Shown: positions 14,461-44,021, counted from the first letter of the stretch. The stretch: DNA of 64,000 bases from Eopsaltria australis (GCA_034509425.1 JAVTVJ010000075.1:554501-618500), one strand, 5' to 3'. A program made the numbers and translations. The notes: a model not told the origin generated them from the letters alone.

Positions 14461-16976
14461 GTAAATTATTTAAAACCTCTACACCAACTCTTGCAATAGA
14501 ATTATATATGTGTATTTGCCATATTCCCCCTGCTGAACTCCCTATGAATGAGGGCTGCCTTTAGTCAAGGTATGACCAACTTGCAGCTGTACATGGAGAG
14601 GCCCAAGGAAAATTTAAACATATGTAATTGCTTAAACAAGTGTCGCCACAGTAAGCTGGTGGGCATAACGCAAGATTATAAGGAAAAGTGCACTCTTTAC
14701 TTATTTAAGAATTAAATGCCAGGGTTGTCAAAAAATTTCATGGTACAAATCACATATTAATAGAGAATTTGCTGAATTCCCCTGTCTCGCTTTCATGGCT
14801 GCTCCACCAATCCTTGTCAGTTATAGCAAATGCTTTGTTTACACAAGAAAATAGAAGACCCCAATCCTAGCCAGTGCATGAGGAATGTATAGTGCCAAGG
14901 GTGTACAAAGGTAACCATCCATAAAATAATTTGAGCTCATTCCATGAGTTATGAGGCCAGCAGTTTAGGACAGCACTCAGTGCAAGTTTGAGCATCTGGA
15001 GTTAGCAATGGACTTCAGCCTCAGAGCAGCTGGGAAGTCAGTGAAGCAGGGGGAAACCACTTTGTCTTGCTCTTTCCTGGGCTCACTGCCCCGGCTGTAG
15101 GTAGGGATAGGGTCACCAGGGCCATTGTGCCGACTCTGCCGCCAGACAATTTCCCTGTGCTAGCTCCTTATGCCAGGGTAAAGACAGCGTCACAAATAAC
15201 CTAAAAACAGACAGGCTTTGGGGCTGTCACTTATAAACCACCCATATGTAACAGTAGAAAACAAAGAATCATTAACTTTGTCCAACTCCACACTGACCTG
15301 AATTAATATATTGAGTACAATCAAACAGATGCAGTCAAATTCCTTTAAGTTAAGTTTGAGTTTACTGCATAGCTTTATTCTCTCCAACAGAGAAATTTTC
15401 AAAACTGTTGGCATTTCAAGAAATTAACTGAACTGAAAGCACAAATTAATTTTTCTCTGAAGCTCAATTTAACATATAAAAACCACCAGAAGAAAAAAAT
15501 TATTCAAAACTTTGTTGCACAAATATAAAAAAGCCAGTGCTTATTAACATTTGTCCTCTAGAATATAGGGTATGATGAAATTTTGTTCCAAAATAAATTT
15601 GGAAATATTAGAACTTTATGGCTATCTTTTTGTAGATCCTACATGTCTTAATGGCAGTAGTTCTTAGGGATATTATGAAAAACTAATAGGGGTTTTTTTT
15701 GGGTATTTGTTTTTAAAAATAGGAGTACCATATTCTGCTTTCATTTATTTGGATGCATTTGACCCAAACTTCGCATATCCAAAAGCAATAGCACCCCTGC
15801 TCTTGCTACTGATTCCATGCAAGAAGGATCAAGATCTTATGGGAACAGAGTATTTTTCTTCTCTCCTCTGAGAAGGAAGAACTGCTTTTAGCTGACTCAC
15901 ACTGCCTTCCTTCCAACCTTCTCTGGACAGTCCTCCACTGATTCATTAACAGAAGACAGATCTTTCATTAGTACTGTAACTGTGATCAAAACACCTAGTT
16001 GCTGCATTTTAAAATATTATTCTTAGGTTCTGTAGAAAGCCAAGCTACTAAATCTAGATTGGTGTGCTTAAGACTAAAGACAGTAATAAATAACTGTAAA
16101 ACAGTAACACAAAATATTATCAATTCCCCCTCAAACAGATAAGATGTAGTTCATAATTAACAAAAAACACCTAAATAGGAAGTAGACTATTCATGATACT
16201 GCTGCTATCTCTGATGCCCTAAGCTTTTATTCTTAGCCACCACTGCCTTTGCATATGCTGAAAACTCACAGCCAAAAAAGCAGGGGGAATGCTACATCTT
16301 CTCATGCCAGGATGAGAAAAATCAATGTCCATGTTTAAAAGACAGAGCTATTGATGTGCAAGGTCACTAAGCATCACAACCTGTTCTACAGCCCTAGAGT
16401 ACTAAGGAATTCCTAAAGAAAGAAAAAAAACCTCAACAGTGCATTTTATGGTCTTGTTTAAAACCAGCATTACCCTTGAGTCCCTAGGAGCTAAATATGA
16501 ACACAGAATCCAAGTTTTCCTTGGTCTACAGTTACTATGCTTGTTCAGGAGGAGAGAAACAAAACCACTAAACAAGGAATACCCATATATAGTGATACAA
16601 TGATTTTTCAAACATTGGAAACACTACTTTAGACTTTTCATCTTTATGGAAACGTCACTAAAGAAGTGGTGATGTGATCCATGCCATCCTTTTTTTTTGC
16701 TACTTCATAAGCCTTGTTCATTAAAAACAAAGTTGTAATACAAAGTTAAAAGATCAAGGCTATTTCATTCACACGTTTTCATCTTTGCGGAAAAGAGAGA
16801 AGTGTTTTTAAATAAACAATACAATAATTTACAAATGCAGTATATCCAGAGCTTATTTTATGAAATTCAAGGAGGCCAAGAAAAGAACACACTTAAATTT
16901 TCTACATAAATATGCATCCCTAGAACATCAGAGCAGTCCACAACAGCTGACCATTTCACACAATTTTTGGAACTCT

Positions 16977-17078
16977 AGTGCCCATTGTACAGATGGGGAA
17001 GAACACATGTCAGAGAGGGCACATAACTTACACAAGGTCCCCTCACATTCAGATCTGCAGTTAGCTGCTCCTGGGTAC
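16977..17078 (-). repeat. MIR/CORE-SINE-like relic
   Basis: On the minus strand the order GACCTTGTGTAAGTTA, CCCTCTCTGACATGTG, TTCTTCCCCATCTGTACAAT follows the MIR core (GACCTTGGGCAAGTTACTTAACCTCTCTG then CCTCATCTGTAAAATGGG), with many substitutions. Both ends are lost. MIR relics are scarce in birds, so this is a diverged ancient copy. Confidence 0.6.
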
Positions 17079-18213
17079 ACAGACATACCTTTACCTCCTG
17101 AAAAGCTGAGAAGCTACAGGGGAGCTCACCAAAATAACAGATGTCTTCCCAATGACCATACTTGTTATTTGGATCATGCCTGTGGATAGTGGGATAATTA
17201 AGGTGGCCGTCACTGTTCCCCTTGTATTATCCTATCTTTCTGACTACACCGCTTTTTTGCAACACCAGAAAGTTGCAAGTCTAAATTTCTACATGTGTCT
17301 TCAGGTGTACTTTGTTATTCTTGTAAACATTTTTAAATACTCTTTTCCATTTTCTGCATGAACAAAGACTTTCACAAACCAGTAGAAATCACTGGTTAAA
17401 ATGGCAATCATTTATTTGAAAATTATATCCCAAATATATAGACACTCATCTGATTTTAAAAATCCTCAGCTTATCAAGAGTTACATATAGATGGCTTGAT
17501 TTTTTAGTGAATGAAAAGCCTATTGGAATTATACAATAACTTAAGTGAATAGGAAGGTAGAAAATAGGAGAAATTACTCACTTTAGCCTATATAAAACTT
17601 CCTGCAACCCCAGCTCCAGCTTTAACAACCTGTAGTACCTGTTACTAGAAATTACACTAAGAAGGTATATTTAGACTCTGGGTTTAGGTTTATTCATACC
17701 CTGCAACCAGTTACTCAAATGAGAAGTGAGTTTATAAATTAAAAGCAACATTCTACTGTAATTCAAAATCAGAATGGTTTGAAAATTCAGAACTGTAAAC
17801 AAATGCATCAAATCACATTGAGATGCAGATAAACACAGCTGTCAAATTTTCTTCACCTGTCCCACTTCCCCTGCTATATAGATATAGAAGCTGCTCGGAA
17901 GCTGTAAGAATCACAGAGTGGTTAGCACTCCCCTTCTTAGGCAAAAAGACAAGGCATTAAGACAAAAGGCCAGAATACTACAATGTATGTGCCATAATGC
18001 AGTGTTTGATGCTCTAGAGGGCCTTCAACAAGTACTGTACAGCAAAAAAATCAATGGAAAATCAGCATGATAACAGAGCATGAGTTGCCCTGTAATAGCC
18101 TTAAGCCCACAAGGCTGCCGGGGTCCCTTTCATTCACCAGACTGCCCTGGGCTGGGTGAGCCTGCCCTCCTGCCCCGAGCACTCTGGATAGCTCAGTGCC
18201 TCTTACCCGTGGC

Positions 18214-18761
18214 TGTCACCTTCATCATGCTTCTGGTAGGGGTAGAGCTAATTTTCTTCACAGTGGCTATTATGGGGCCATGTTTTTGATTTGTGCTGGA
18301 AACAGCGTTGATAACACAGGGGTGGTGTTTTTTTGTTGCTGAGCAGCACTTGCACAGTATCACCAGCACAGAGGCAGGAGTGCACAAGAACTTGGGAGGA
18401 CACACACCTGGGGTAGGTGAGGCCAGCTGACCGAAGGGATATCCCACACCATATGGTGTATTGCTCAGTACCTACAGCTGTGGAAAAGAGAACGGGAAGA
18501 TGCCCAGAGTGACATAGTTGTTGTCCCAAGTCACTCTTATGCATGATGGAGCCCAGCTTCCCTTGAAGCTGAACACCTGTCTGCTGAGGGGAAGTACTGA
18601 ATGAATTCCTTGTTTTGCTTTGCTCATTACATTGTCCTTATCTTGACCCATAAGTTTTTTCTCTTTTATCCTTCAGATTCTCTCCCCCATCTCACTAGCA
18701 GGGGGGAATGGGCAAGTGCTTGTGTGGGGCTGAGCTGCCAGCTAGGGCTAAACCACAACCA
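18214..18761 (+). mobile_element. Solo LTR of an avian endogenous retrovirus
   Basis: About 548 bp from TGTC to CCACAACCA. I recognise the characteristic order of bird LTRs: a TAGAGCTAATTTTCTTC start, a GTTGCTGAGCAG block, AAGGGATATCCCACACCATATG, GTGATGGAGCCC-like sequence, CTTATCTTGACCCA, and an end close to GGGTTAAACCACAACA. No gag, pol or env frame lies beside it, so it is a solo LTR. It sits antisense to MEIS2 in intron 7. The flanks show no clear target-site duplication, so it is old. I do not name the subfamily. Confidence 0.82.
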
Positions 18762-21751
18762 CCCTGAACAGTAAGAGAAGTTTACAGTGGTTCTTTTAAA
18801 CTTTTAAAAATGGAATTTTATTTTTCTTGGCATAGATTTGAAGGCTTTCAGTTCTGTCTCTCCTTCTTTTTCTTAATAAATATCTCCTCTAAGTAAACCT
18901 ACTGATTTTGGACTGTAAACACCCTTAGCATTAAATAGATCCCTGCAATCCTATGGCTGAAGATACAGAGGTGATTCCTCTGTCATGTTTAACAAAGTAC
19001 AACTCTAGACGTACAAGAGAAAGAAATGCTGTTCAATTCCATGCAAATTGTTATGCACGCAACAAAACGGGCCTACAAATATTTCACTCATATGGTAGGT
19101 TTAATTTCAATATTTCTTTAATTACTTTCCAACAATGTCTGGTTTCTGTTGAATTTATGCTCGTACTTGGCATTTGATGCAACCCCAAAAAGATAAGATA
19201 CATATGTCCCCTCTTCACAGTCTTGGCATTTTTACCTTAACTCAGGCATTGAAGGGATTGGTTTGAAAAATTACCTTGCTGATTAGATGAGTTTTCTGGT
19301 AAATATATTGCATTAATCCTTACATTCTGAATATGACATAAGGTACACAAACGTTCTGTCTGACTCAACAGCAACATATCATGGCTTAAGGAGGACATGT
19401 ACACCGATCTCTGTGAGCAAAGAAAGAGCTAATTGGGAGTTAGATTCAGTGTGATTATCAGCTTGTTTATGATAAGGGAGTACTCTTCTGAATAGCACTG
19501 TAAATTCATTCCCTGATTGTGGTGTTAAACCACTGCTCACCCCTCCCCCTCGCTTTTTTTTTTTTATTTGGTTAGAAGGGTGCTTTAAACTATTTTAAGC
19601 AGATGACAGTGTCATGCTTTGATTTTCGTCCATCTTAAAAAATAAATCAGCTACATGAGCCTGTTGTCAAATTTCACTTTCTAATCGGAGAAAGGCACAT
19701 TTTAAGTGTTTACTATAAGAACACATTTGGGTAATTTTTCCCCATGTCATTATGAACATTAGACTGACCCAATTAATATGAAATGTTTCTATGCTGCTGG
19801 AACAGACCGTGTTACAGAAAGAGCCATTTGCACAACCTGTTCATGATTATGGGCCATAAGGACACAAAGATGGCATAGACATTTGTGGACCATCTGAATT
19901 CTTACAGAGGAACAGGAAAGGGGAAAAAAAAAAATTGTTAGCTGACTGTTGTGGGTCATGTTTTTTAATCCAGAGTATTGGACATGTAACACAGCAACAA
20001 GAGCTGATCATTTTGTTTAATCACCTTTTGGATCTGTGCCAGATGGTCTCTATTGAGAGCGCTGCAAACAGAGAGAGATGAACTGCGTCTAACATGCCAC
20101 TAGAGCTTTCCCGTAAATGTCTGAGAACTGAATCCAACAAGAATTTAGTCTCAGAGCAGAAAGGGATACATTTAAAAACTATGTGCATTAACTATACTTT
20201 TCCCCATAGAATCCTCACTTGGCATGAATAATTTACCCTCTCTTATGCTAATGGGATCATGAAAGTATCCCTGTGTCTTTAGTGCAGCTATTCTCAGCTT
20301 TCAGTAATTACCCCACCCAGTGAAAATAACATGGCTCCTGCAGCTGAACGTCCTACCAGTACCTGGCAATTAGAAAGATCATGGCTGACAGAGGAGCGGG
20401 CCAGAGATGGACACACAAGCCTCGGCAGCCTGAGGAGCAGTTTGAAAAATTAAAAGCCTTCCACTGTGAACGTTTCCGTAGTTGCTTAGGATGAACATGG
20501 AGAGAGCAGCTCCTGCAAGGGCATTTTTATTTCTTAAGGATGACACGGAGTATTCCAATGTACTGTTCAGGTACCCTCATATTAAGAAATGTAAACATTT
20601 CTTGGTCATCAACAGTTTAAAAAAAAGCTTATGGGTTTGGTTTTTTTTAAATGAGATCTGTCTTAATAAACAAGAGGGAGAGAATTAAAAAGTCAATTAA
20701 TGAGTGTCCTTTGGTATCTGACAATTTTATCTGCTACACAAAGGAAACTGTAGTATTTCATTAATGAAAAGTTTACATAAAACCATTACAAAGAACTAGG
20801 CTTTGACCTCTGTCCATAGCACTCCATGTTAGGTAGTTCACTATGTAAAAATTATCAGGCTAAAACATCTGGGAAAGAAAGCTATGAAACAGCAGGGAAC
20901 GTGGCTGGTTTATTGTTTATCTTTTGTTTATGAGGCAGTATTCAAGTTTAATTACTACTCTAAATTAAACTCTAACAGGCATCAGGAGACATCCCTTTAC
21001 ACAGCTATGTTTAAAAAAATCCAGAGATTCCAATACTAGATCTTTCGAATAAATTGATATATATAGAAAGAAATTAGTCTGTAACAACAGAGGTAGATAT
21101 TTAAGCACCTAATACTGTATATTTGAATGTGTTGCATTTTGAAGTCATTAATATTGTAACAAACATACAATTATAATTTAGTGAATGGAATGTTATCTAG
21201 CATTTGGAGGCAAATTGGGTTAGGCTGAATAGGATCTGAGACGGAAGGAATAGCCTAAGGGGGAATCCTACCTTTGTATTTTGAAATACAAATACATAAA
21301 TAAATATATATACGCATATATACACATACATATATTTAAAAATACTCAGAAACATTAAATCGGAGATGAACCTCTCCACAGTAACAACCTCTTAAGTAAA
21401 ATCATGTAATTTTTTTCTCTGAACATTCACATACAAAAGTGGAGGAAAGAGTCCACTATGTTTACTGTAACAGTAAGTGACCAGTTTTAGATGAACTTAG
21501 CTGTAGGAAAAAATAAAAGTTGAAAGCAACTAGCAAAAGATTATTCCAGATGGCATCTGTCATATTGTATTTAGGGTTATTTTAAAGAGATTACTGCCAC
21601 TATGAAAACATTCCATTGACAGAGTTTTACTAGGCTGCATTTGAAACCCCAGCAAAACATACTACAAATATGGAAGTAAATGTGTATGTAGATTTTTATC
21701 TACATCTAAATATACAAACCTAAGTGGATTAAAAGGTAAGAGAGAGGTGAG

Positions 21752-21789
21752 TAACTTGAATACAAGTATATAACTTGAATACAAGTATA
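21752..21789 (+). repeat. 19-bp perfect tandem duplication
   Basis: Two adjacent identical copies of TAACTTGAATACAAGTATA in intron 7, probably a replication slippage product. Confidence 0.9.
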
Positions 21790-22556
21790 ATATTTTAAAC
21801 ACCAAGCACACACTCTCTAAGCTGTAATTTAATAAAAGGTGAGGAATCTGCAGTTGCTACCAGCCTGATTATTAGAAAACTGTACAGTCAAGTGAAAAAT
21901 CACTATGAAATTTTAATGCTACTTATTGAACAGTGGGTAGGGACACACATATTTTTACAGTTATTGTTTAATTGCTAGAGTCAGCAAACATTTATTTTTT
22001 CATGCAATAGACAGAAATAAAAGACAGGATGAGAGGATATCAAAATTTGACTATATTTAGCTAAGCTGGTTCTGGCATGATCATGGTTAATGTGCATGTG
22101 GTGTGCAGTGTGAGCTCAGCAGTTACTGGGCCAACTGTCTCAGTATTTCTGGGAATTCTGCCTATTCACAGTGCAGGGATTGTTCAATTGCTGCAAAATG
22201 TACAAAATGAATTTTACAAAAATGAATTGTAAGGAAGGCCCCATTACAACGATTTTACAGCAAAGATGTCAACATCAATTTTTCTTTCATGCATAGCTAA
22301 TGATTAAAACAACATATTCCATTTGCCTAAGAATTTATTTCTTATTGGCACATCAAAATATTGAAATCAAAGTTATCTTTACTCTACCCTTATTACTCAT
22401 TGCTGCTGAACCCACACCATTGTTCAAACCATGAAAAAATAAAGCAAACTTGGCAAGAAATACTTAAAACAAAGGCTCATCAATATTCTCCAATTTGTCA
22501 ACATCTCAATTACAGCAATGGAAAAAATGTAAATTTCATGTGCTTTGAACACTAAG

Positions 22557-22643
22557 GGGTCTATTCTCCTGTCAGTGCACATGCGTAACTCCCATCACCA
22601 TTAATGGGAATTACTCATACATATCAACACAAGGACGGGCCCC
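22557..22643. repeat. Ancient sauropsid palindromic repeat copy
   Basis: GTAACTCCCAT (22585-22595) is mirrored by ATGGGAATTAC (22604-22614), 10 of 11 paired. The element ends in GACGGGCCCC, as expected for a diverged GGGCC terminus. Confidence 0.65.
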
Positions 22644-23673
22644 TCAAACTTGAAAGGAAAAGATGAATTAATAAGGGCTACTCGCTTCCTGTATCTTCCT
22701 CAGTTGAAAAAAGTCATTGTTCTTTAAGAGTTTTTCATACTTCATACAGTTCACCTTTATGAGAGCTGTGCCTTCTGAAATAATGCATCTCCAGTGAAGC
22801 ATTATTTATTAGCAAGTTTGATTTTTCACAGTCTGGATGTTTGAGCCTTTCTATCAGGAATTTCCTTTCTTACTGAAGGCAGCTCTCTTCCAATAAAACC
22901 ATACCCTATCGCTTTATAGGTAAAAATACAAAGGAATAAAAATGTGTTCTGAATCTTTATGATGAATATGCATACTAGCTTCAGCAGGCTTACCATACTT
23001 ACAGAACTAGGAAAAAGAAGTTGTAGCATTAACTTTTGGATTAACTTCCAAAGACTTTGTGTGAATATGTTATTTTCTAATTGTTGCAAACGTCAACATA
23101 TCCCTCTCCTTTTTCTACCTACTGGAGTTTGATTCTAAGCTTTGTGTAGTGCCAGTAGAGTTTCTAATGCTAAAACAAACCTTTGGGCTTTATCACCAAG
23201 ACTTGTAAACAAATTTGATTTGCATGGTATCGTTATTACAGGATGGTATATATTGAATAAGAAATAATGCTACTTAATTTTTCCAACAAACATCAGTCCA
23301 GGGAGTTAACCTGTGATGGATGCTTCATTTCAGTTAATATTTTAGTTGACTTTGTCCTGCACCAGATTATGGAGTCTTTGCCAAAGAAAGCTATCATGGA
23401 CAGACATCAAGCTGGCACAGAAGTGTTTCTAAACTACTTTGAGATTTGCCCTAGAGAGTAGCCTCAGATATTATTTATAAAGGGGCAGATCATTCAGCAC
23501 AAGTAGTTACATAAAAAAAAAGAATCAAGCTAAAAAACCCACACAACAATTAACTACTCACTCACATGCATAAAGCAAAGTAGATGTGATACTAATTTCC
23601 ATTTTTACTGCTCTATAACCTATAAGAATTTTCTAAGCTCTGGCTTCTTACTTATGATAAGTTTGTCACCCCA

Positions 23674-23755
23674 GGTCTAATCCTGAAAAGGTGCTGAACT
23701 TCCTGAATGGTCCTGAAGGAAGACAGCCTCCATCTGACTTGGATGGATCAGGTCC
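23674..23755. repeat. Ancient sauropsid palindromic repeat copy
   Basis: GTCTAATCCTGAAAAGGTGC at the left and TTGGATGGATCAGGTCC at the right match the family ends around AATCCTG and GGATCAGG. The centre is diverged. Confidence 0.5.
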
Positions 23756-24379
23756 TTTGAATGAGTGAACTGTGAATGTGGCAGATCAGGTATACAATCC
23801 TGGTATCATAAAATATGAAACTGAAATTATTCCCTGGTGCTTTCCTGTAGACCACATGTTTTTAAACCTTAAAAAGATTTATTTCCCATTTTTCATGCAT
23901 AATCTGCCATATTCATTATTTGCAATATCCCATAAAGAAATTAAATAGGAATTAAAGTCTGGGAGCATCATATCTATCACTGTGGTACAAACTGGTGCCA
24001 AATTCTAGAAGTCATTTAGCCTTTTATGTAAAGGCAGTGGCTGTTTTCACTTTGTTTCACAAAGAATAAAGAAAACACAATACCCCAGAAGACTTTCAGA
24101 TGTGTTTTTTCCTCTTCACAGAAAAGGGTGGATGATAAAGCTACACACACCTTTTAATCTTCCACTTAGAGTTTTTACACATATATTCCTTGGCAAAAAC
24201 CCCAGGGTCTTCTCTTTCCCCTCCCCTTCTCTCACCCCCTTTCCTGCCATCTCCCTTGCTATAACTCAGCTAACCCAACAGAACCAGTCAGTTTTAAATT
24301 TCAGTTGGGACCCCGGTGACCTGTTAATGAATCTACAGAGAGGAGAAAAACTCACAGTGTTGAGTTATGCCTGGTGTTG

Positions 24380-24720
24380 CTAGCTGACTTGGAGTCAGAA
24401 ATGCTTGAAGCGTTAACGTAATTGCAAGAATGTGAAAAATGAAGCGTTGGGCTCCTGAGCAAAGCGAAAGGTCAAAGCAAGCCCTACACAAAACAAGTCT
24501 CTGGAAGATGGCCTCATTAGACCATTAAATCAGCTTCTCCTTTTTCTCCTTTGTAAGATGTTTAGAGTGTTTTATTTTTATTATTGGATACATTTAACTC
24601 TTTCCAGGGCAGGGGGAAAGTTGATCGGACCTACTACACAATTACTAATCTTTAAAATAGTATTATACAGCATTGATTTGCATTTGTGGATCTGAACTGG
24701 GATAAAGTCAATAAATGCTT
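24380..24720. promoter_or_regulatory. Candidate conserved noncoding element in intron 7
   Basis: Unique sequence with CpG-bearing words rare in the surrounding AT-rich intron (GAAGCGTTAACG, GAAGCGTTGG, GAGCAAAGCG, GTTGATCGGAC) and an AAAGGTCAAAG nuclear-receptor-like site. Inferred only from composition. Confidence 0.25.
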
Positions 24721-27700
24721 GGTGGATTACAGATCACTACTACTTTGGTTTGCCAGATGATCAATATGTTGTATAGCTTAGTTTTCTGTTGAACAAGTGA
24801 GGTGACATGCTAAGAACAACATAGACACTCACCACTAATAAAATTAGGATAATCTTTCAACATTTACTGCCTGAAGGCCCTTTACTTAACTCTTCCAATG
24901 CCAGCATGTTTCTAATAATACCAAACACAGACTAGATTAACCCTTTTGATGCCAAAGGGCAGCCATGTGCAGTAGGGGAGAGACTGTCCTTCATAAAAAG
25001 ACAAAATGCCTACACATTTTTTATTTGTTCAAACTGTAGGAATTATGGATGGATTCTTCCAGGTAATAAATAGATATACCTCATGCAGAGAAAGCCTGCA
25101 AAAAACGGTCATCACTCACCCAAATTCTTTCCATATCCTCCTTCCCCATAATAAAATAAAAAAATAAATAAAATAAAATTTTAAAAAATCACAGGGTGCA
25201 CATCATACACTTAAGGCAAAAGCAGAGACCCCTGGAAAGACTGTTCTCAAAAGCCAGAAGAGACTGACTCTAGGATGAATCAATCTCTGCTGCCACCAGG
25301 CATTAGTGGAGAAGACTGTAAGTTGCTAATGTAACCCAAGACTCTCTAATGAGCTCCCATTTCCAAGAAATCCTTTGGGGCAAGTGGAATACTTGAAGCA
25401 GCATTTGTGGAAGCTCTTGGCAAAACTGCAGGGAAACCAAGTTGACCCAAGTAAGTAACTGCACTGGAATAACTCAAGAGGGCATCTATCCTTCTTGGCA
25501 TTGCCTGGGACCAGCTCACTGCTGGCTCAGGAATTATAAGGTAAATTCTGCCCCTCTCAAGAAAGCCTAAGGAAAATTCAAGACAGACCTCACTCTCTTT
25601 ACTCTTTCCCAGGACTGAGAGGGGGAGAGCAACCGAGAGCCATCTCCAATGGGAATTCTGCTGGTGCTGCAGAATAATCTTTCAGCTGCCAGCAGCTGAA
25701 TGGAACGGTGATTTGCCACTGGATGTCTGCCTCCCTTTAGAAGGCCCAGCTGAGCACGAAGGGAAACATACTGGCAATGTTTTACCCTGCTAGATCGGAC
25801 AGCACTAGTGACTGATTTGGCCCCTCAGAGGTTGTTCCTCTTCTGCAGAAATGAATAGCAGGTTTGTTGAAATCATATATATTGGCAGAAACCAGTTTCC
25901 AAAGGAAAAGTTGGTGTAGTAATCATCAGCTACTTTTTCTAATGCTTAGCAATATTTCCCAAGCACCCTGAGTTACATGACAAGGGATCAGAGACTATGA
26001 AATGCAAGATCCCTGGATATGGATGCAAGGGATTTCTTTATATCAAGCATGGCTCAATGAAGGAACTTTTCTAATTTTTAGGGGGTTTCTGAGGCAGAGT
26101 GGTGATACTGGTGTGAGGAAACTTCCTCCTCAGGGGTGGAATGAAGATGGCAGACCAATCAAAGGAATCATTTCTAAGCAGGCAAATAATCTGCTACACC
26201 AAGCACTTTAGCTACAATATACCATGTAAACTTTTGATCGACAGCAAAGCCTATGGCCAGCCAATAGACATAACACCAATATGCTGTTTAGCACTCAAGC
26301 TGTCCCTATCATTAGCTGTTGAAGCTGTAATGGTTCATGCTGGGTCTTGTACAGCTCCAATTTAATCCCATAGCAAAAAATCCTTATGACTCATTTTGGA
26401 GTTGGATCGCACCCTATGCCATGGCTGCTTTCTATCAGCAATAAGATTACAAATGTATAAACAATTCTTACAAATAGGAGACAAAACCAAACCACTCTAC
26501 CAGAAACAAACTTTGCGAGTTCCTAGAATCACAACGGGTGCAACACCAGATCATCAGACAGATGAGGGGAGCGAGCTCTGTGCCAAGCAGTGGGCCACGT
26601 GAGAGACATGAAATCACATATCTGCTCTGCTGTCTAAGCATGGCAGATATCATGGTGGGAAGCAGTCTGCCGCATGAGAATAGTCAAAGCAACTCTAGCC
26701 CTGAAAGCTTCTCCCTTCTCCAGTTTTGAGATCGTGCAAGGCTAGTTAGTCAGCCCTGTCAGTTGCCTCTGCTGGACATGTAGGGGAAAAGACAGGCTAA
26801 ATACTGGAGATGCAGAAGAAACACCTCATGGTGAGACCATATTATAAGACCTTATAGAGTTAATGTCTCTCTCACGGGCAAAAGCTTACCATGTTTACAA
26901 AGAAATACAAGAATGGAGTCCACCTTAAACTCTGGACTGAAAAAAAACTGAAGAAATGAAAAAAAAAAAAAAAAACCAAAACCAACTCTTGAGTCAAGAT
27001 CCAAGAGTGACAGCAGGCCATCTTTACTCAACATTTAGCACTGGAGGCTTGACTCTTACACCTTCTGGAGTCACTTATTCTTCTAATGAGCACATGTAAA
27101 ACACTATCATAACAGAATGACAGCCTTTGACACTCACTCAGCATGGATGCAGATGACCACACATAAGGTGCAATGCAGTAGGAAATAAAACAAAAAACCC
27201 TGACATAATAAGCAAACCTCCTGAACCTTGAGAGTTTCACTGTATATAGACACAGAAGAGGTTTTGCAGTTCAGGTATATCTCTATTTATCATTCAGAAT
27301 TCAGATTTTCAGAGGCAGAAACAAATCTGTACAAGCAAACATTTCAAGAAACATTTTCCTGTCCAATTCAGGGTTTGCTTTTACTTTATATAATGTAGCA
27401 GCTTCATAACTTCACATAGAAGTCTCGTTCTCAGATAAAACTACAGGTTAAACTCTCCATCTTTAACCCAACTCAAACAACTGCACTGCAGCTGGAGAGT
27501 ATGTCTGTCATTATATTTACTTACACCACACAAAAATAAACTGTAGATAACCAAATTTGTAAAGGAATTGGCAGAACTAATCAATTGTTATTACAAAGCT
27601 TGTTTGAAGATTAGATATTTCGCTTTGAAATAATAATAAAATGCAGCTAAGTGGGTTAGGAAAAGGAAATACCGTCTCCCTAACTTACAGCTGATTATAC

Positions 27701-27772
27701 TGCAAGTCTGCCACTCCATGTTTACTCTAAGGCAGATGTACTGATATAATGAAAAAAGCTGGAGTTGTTTTA

Positions 27773-43440
<15,668 letters not shown>

Positions 43441-43730
43441 CAGTCTGCGCTCCAATAAACTCCTGGATGTGTCGTATATTTAATATCCCAGTCCAGCAAA
43501 GAAAGTGATTTAGAGTGAAGAAGATTCCTTTTTTTTTTTTTTTTTGCAACCCACTTATAGACTTCTCCTATCCTCCAATATGGGTAAATAATAATAATAA
43601 CAACAACAATAACAACAACAATATATAAAAAAACAGTCAAGAACCACGATGAGTTTCTGTGTTTTCTTCTTTTTTCTGTCTCTTTCTCTTTCCTTTTTCT
43701 GTCTCTCTTTTTCCTTTTTTCTTTCTCTAC

Positions 43731-43732
<2 letters not shown>

Positions 43733-43766
<34 letters not shown>
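43733..43766 (+). repeat. Poly-A homopolymer (34) in MEIS2 leader
   Basis: 34 consecutive A on the plus strand, so poly-T/U on the MEIS2 strand. It lies about 300 bp upstream of the start codon, next to a CT-rich block. The length is unusual for a leader and may vary between individuals or be misassembled. Confidence 0.85.
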
Positions 43767-43769
<3 letters not shown>

Positions 43770-43858
43770 TCAAGCCCCCAAACTGAAGGTTACGATCGGC
43801 CCGTCAGCAACCCACATGTAACCAAACTGTCGTGTCTCATGGCTTTTTGCCACTCCAG

Positions 43859-43868
43859 CTGTCAATCA
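43859..43868 (-). promoter_or_regulatory. Composite PBX-MEIS/PREP binding site
   Basis: The minus strand carries TGATTGACAG, an exact match to the known decamer bound by PBX with MEIS or PREP. It lies about 420 bp upstream of the MEIS2 start codon, in the leader or core promoter. In random sequence about 0.12 exact copies are expected in 64 kb on both strands. Confidence 0.6.
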
Positions 43869-44021
43869 AAGCCAGGGAATGTCAAGGTAGTGAATGAATG
43901 ATGGTTGATGATGATGAAGAAGAGAGGAGGAATCTTTTTAACCCCGGTTTCTTCTTCCAGTAACTCCGTGCTCGAGTTTTGCCTTTTAGGATCGCTTATA
44001 GGGTTGTTGGTTTTGGTTCTG

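Noticed and set aside
16860..17189. 109-residue plus-strand frame
   Set aside because: Runs antisense through the MIR-like relic in intron 7; no conserved motif.
18193..18544. Minus-strand frames of 84 and 98 residues
   Set aside because: They lie within the solo LTR on the opposite strand; no retroviral protein motif.
64..27700. tRNA or small structured RNA genes
   Set aside because: No A-box/B-box pair or cloverleaf was seen by eye; snoRNAs and miRNAs cannot be excluded without a covariance-model search.
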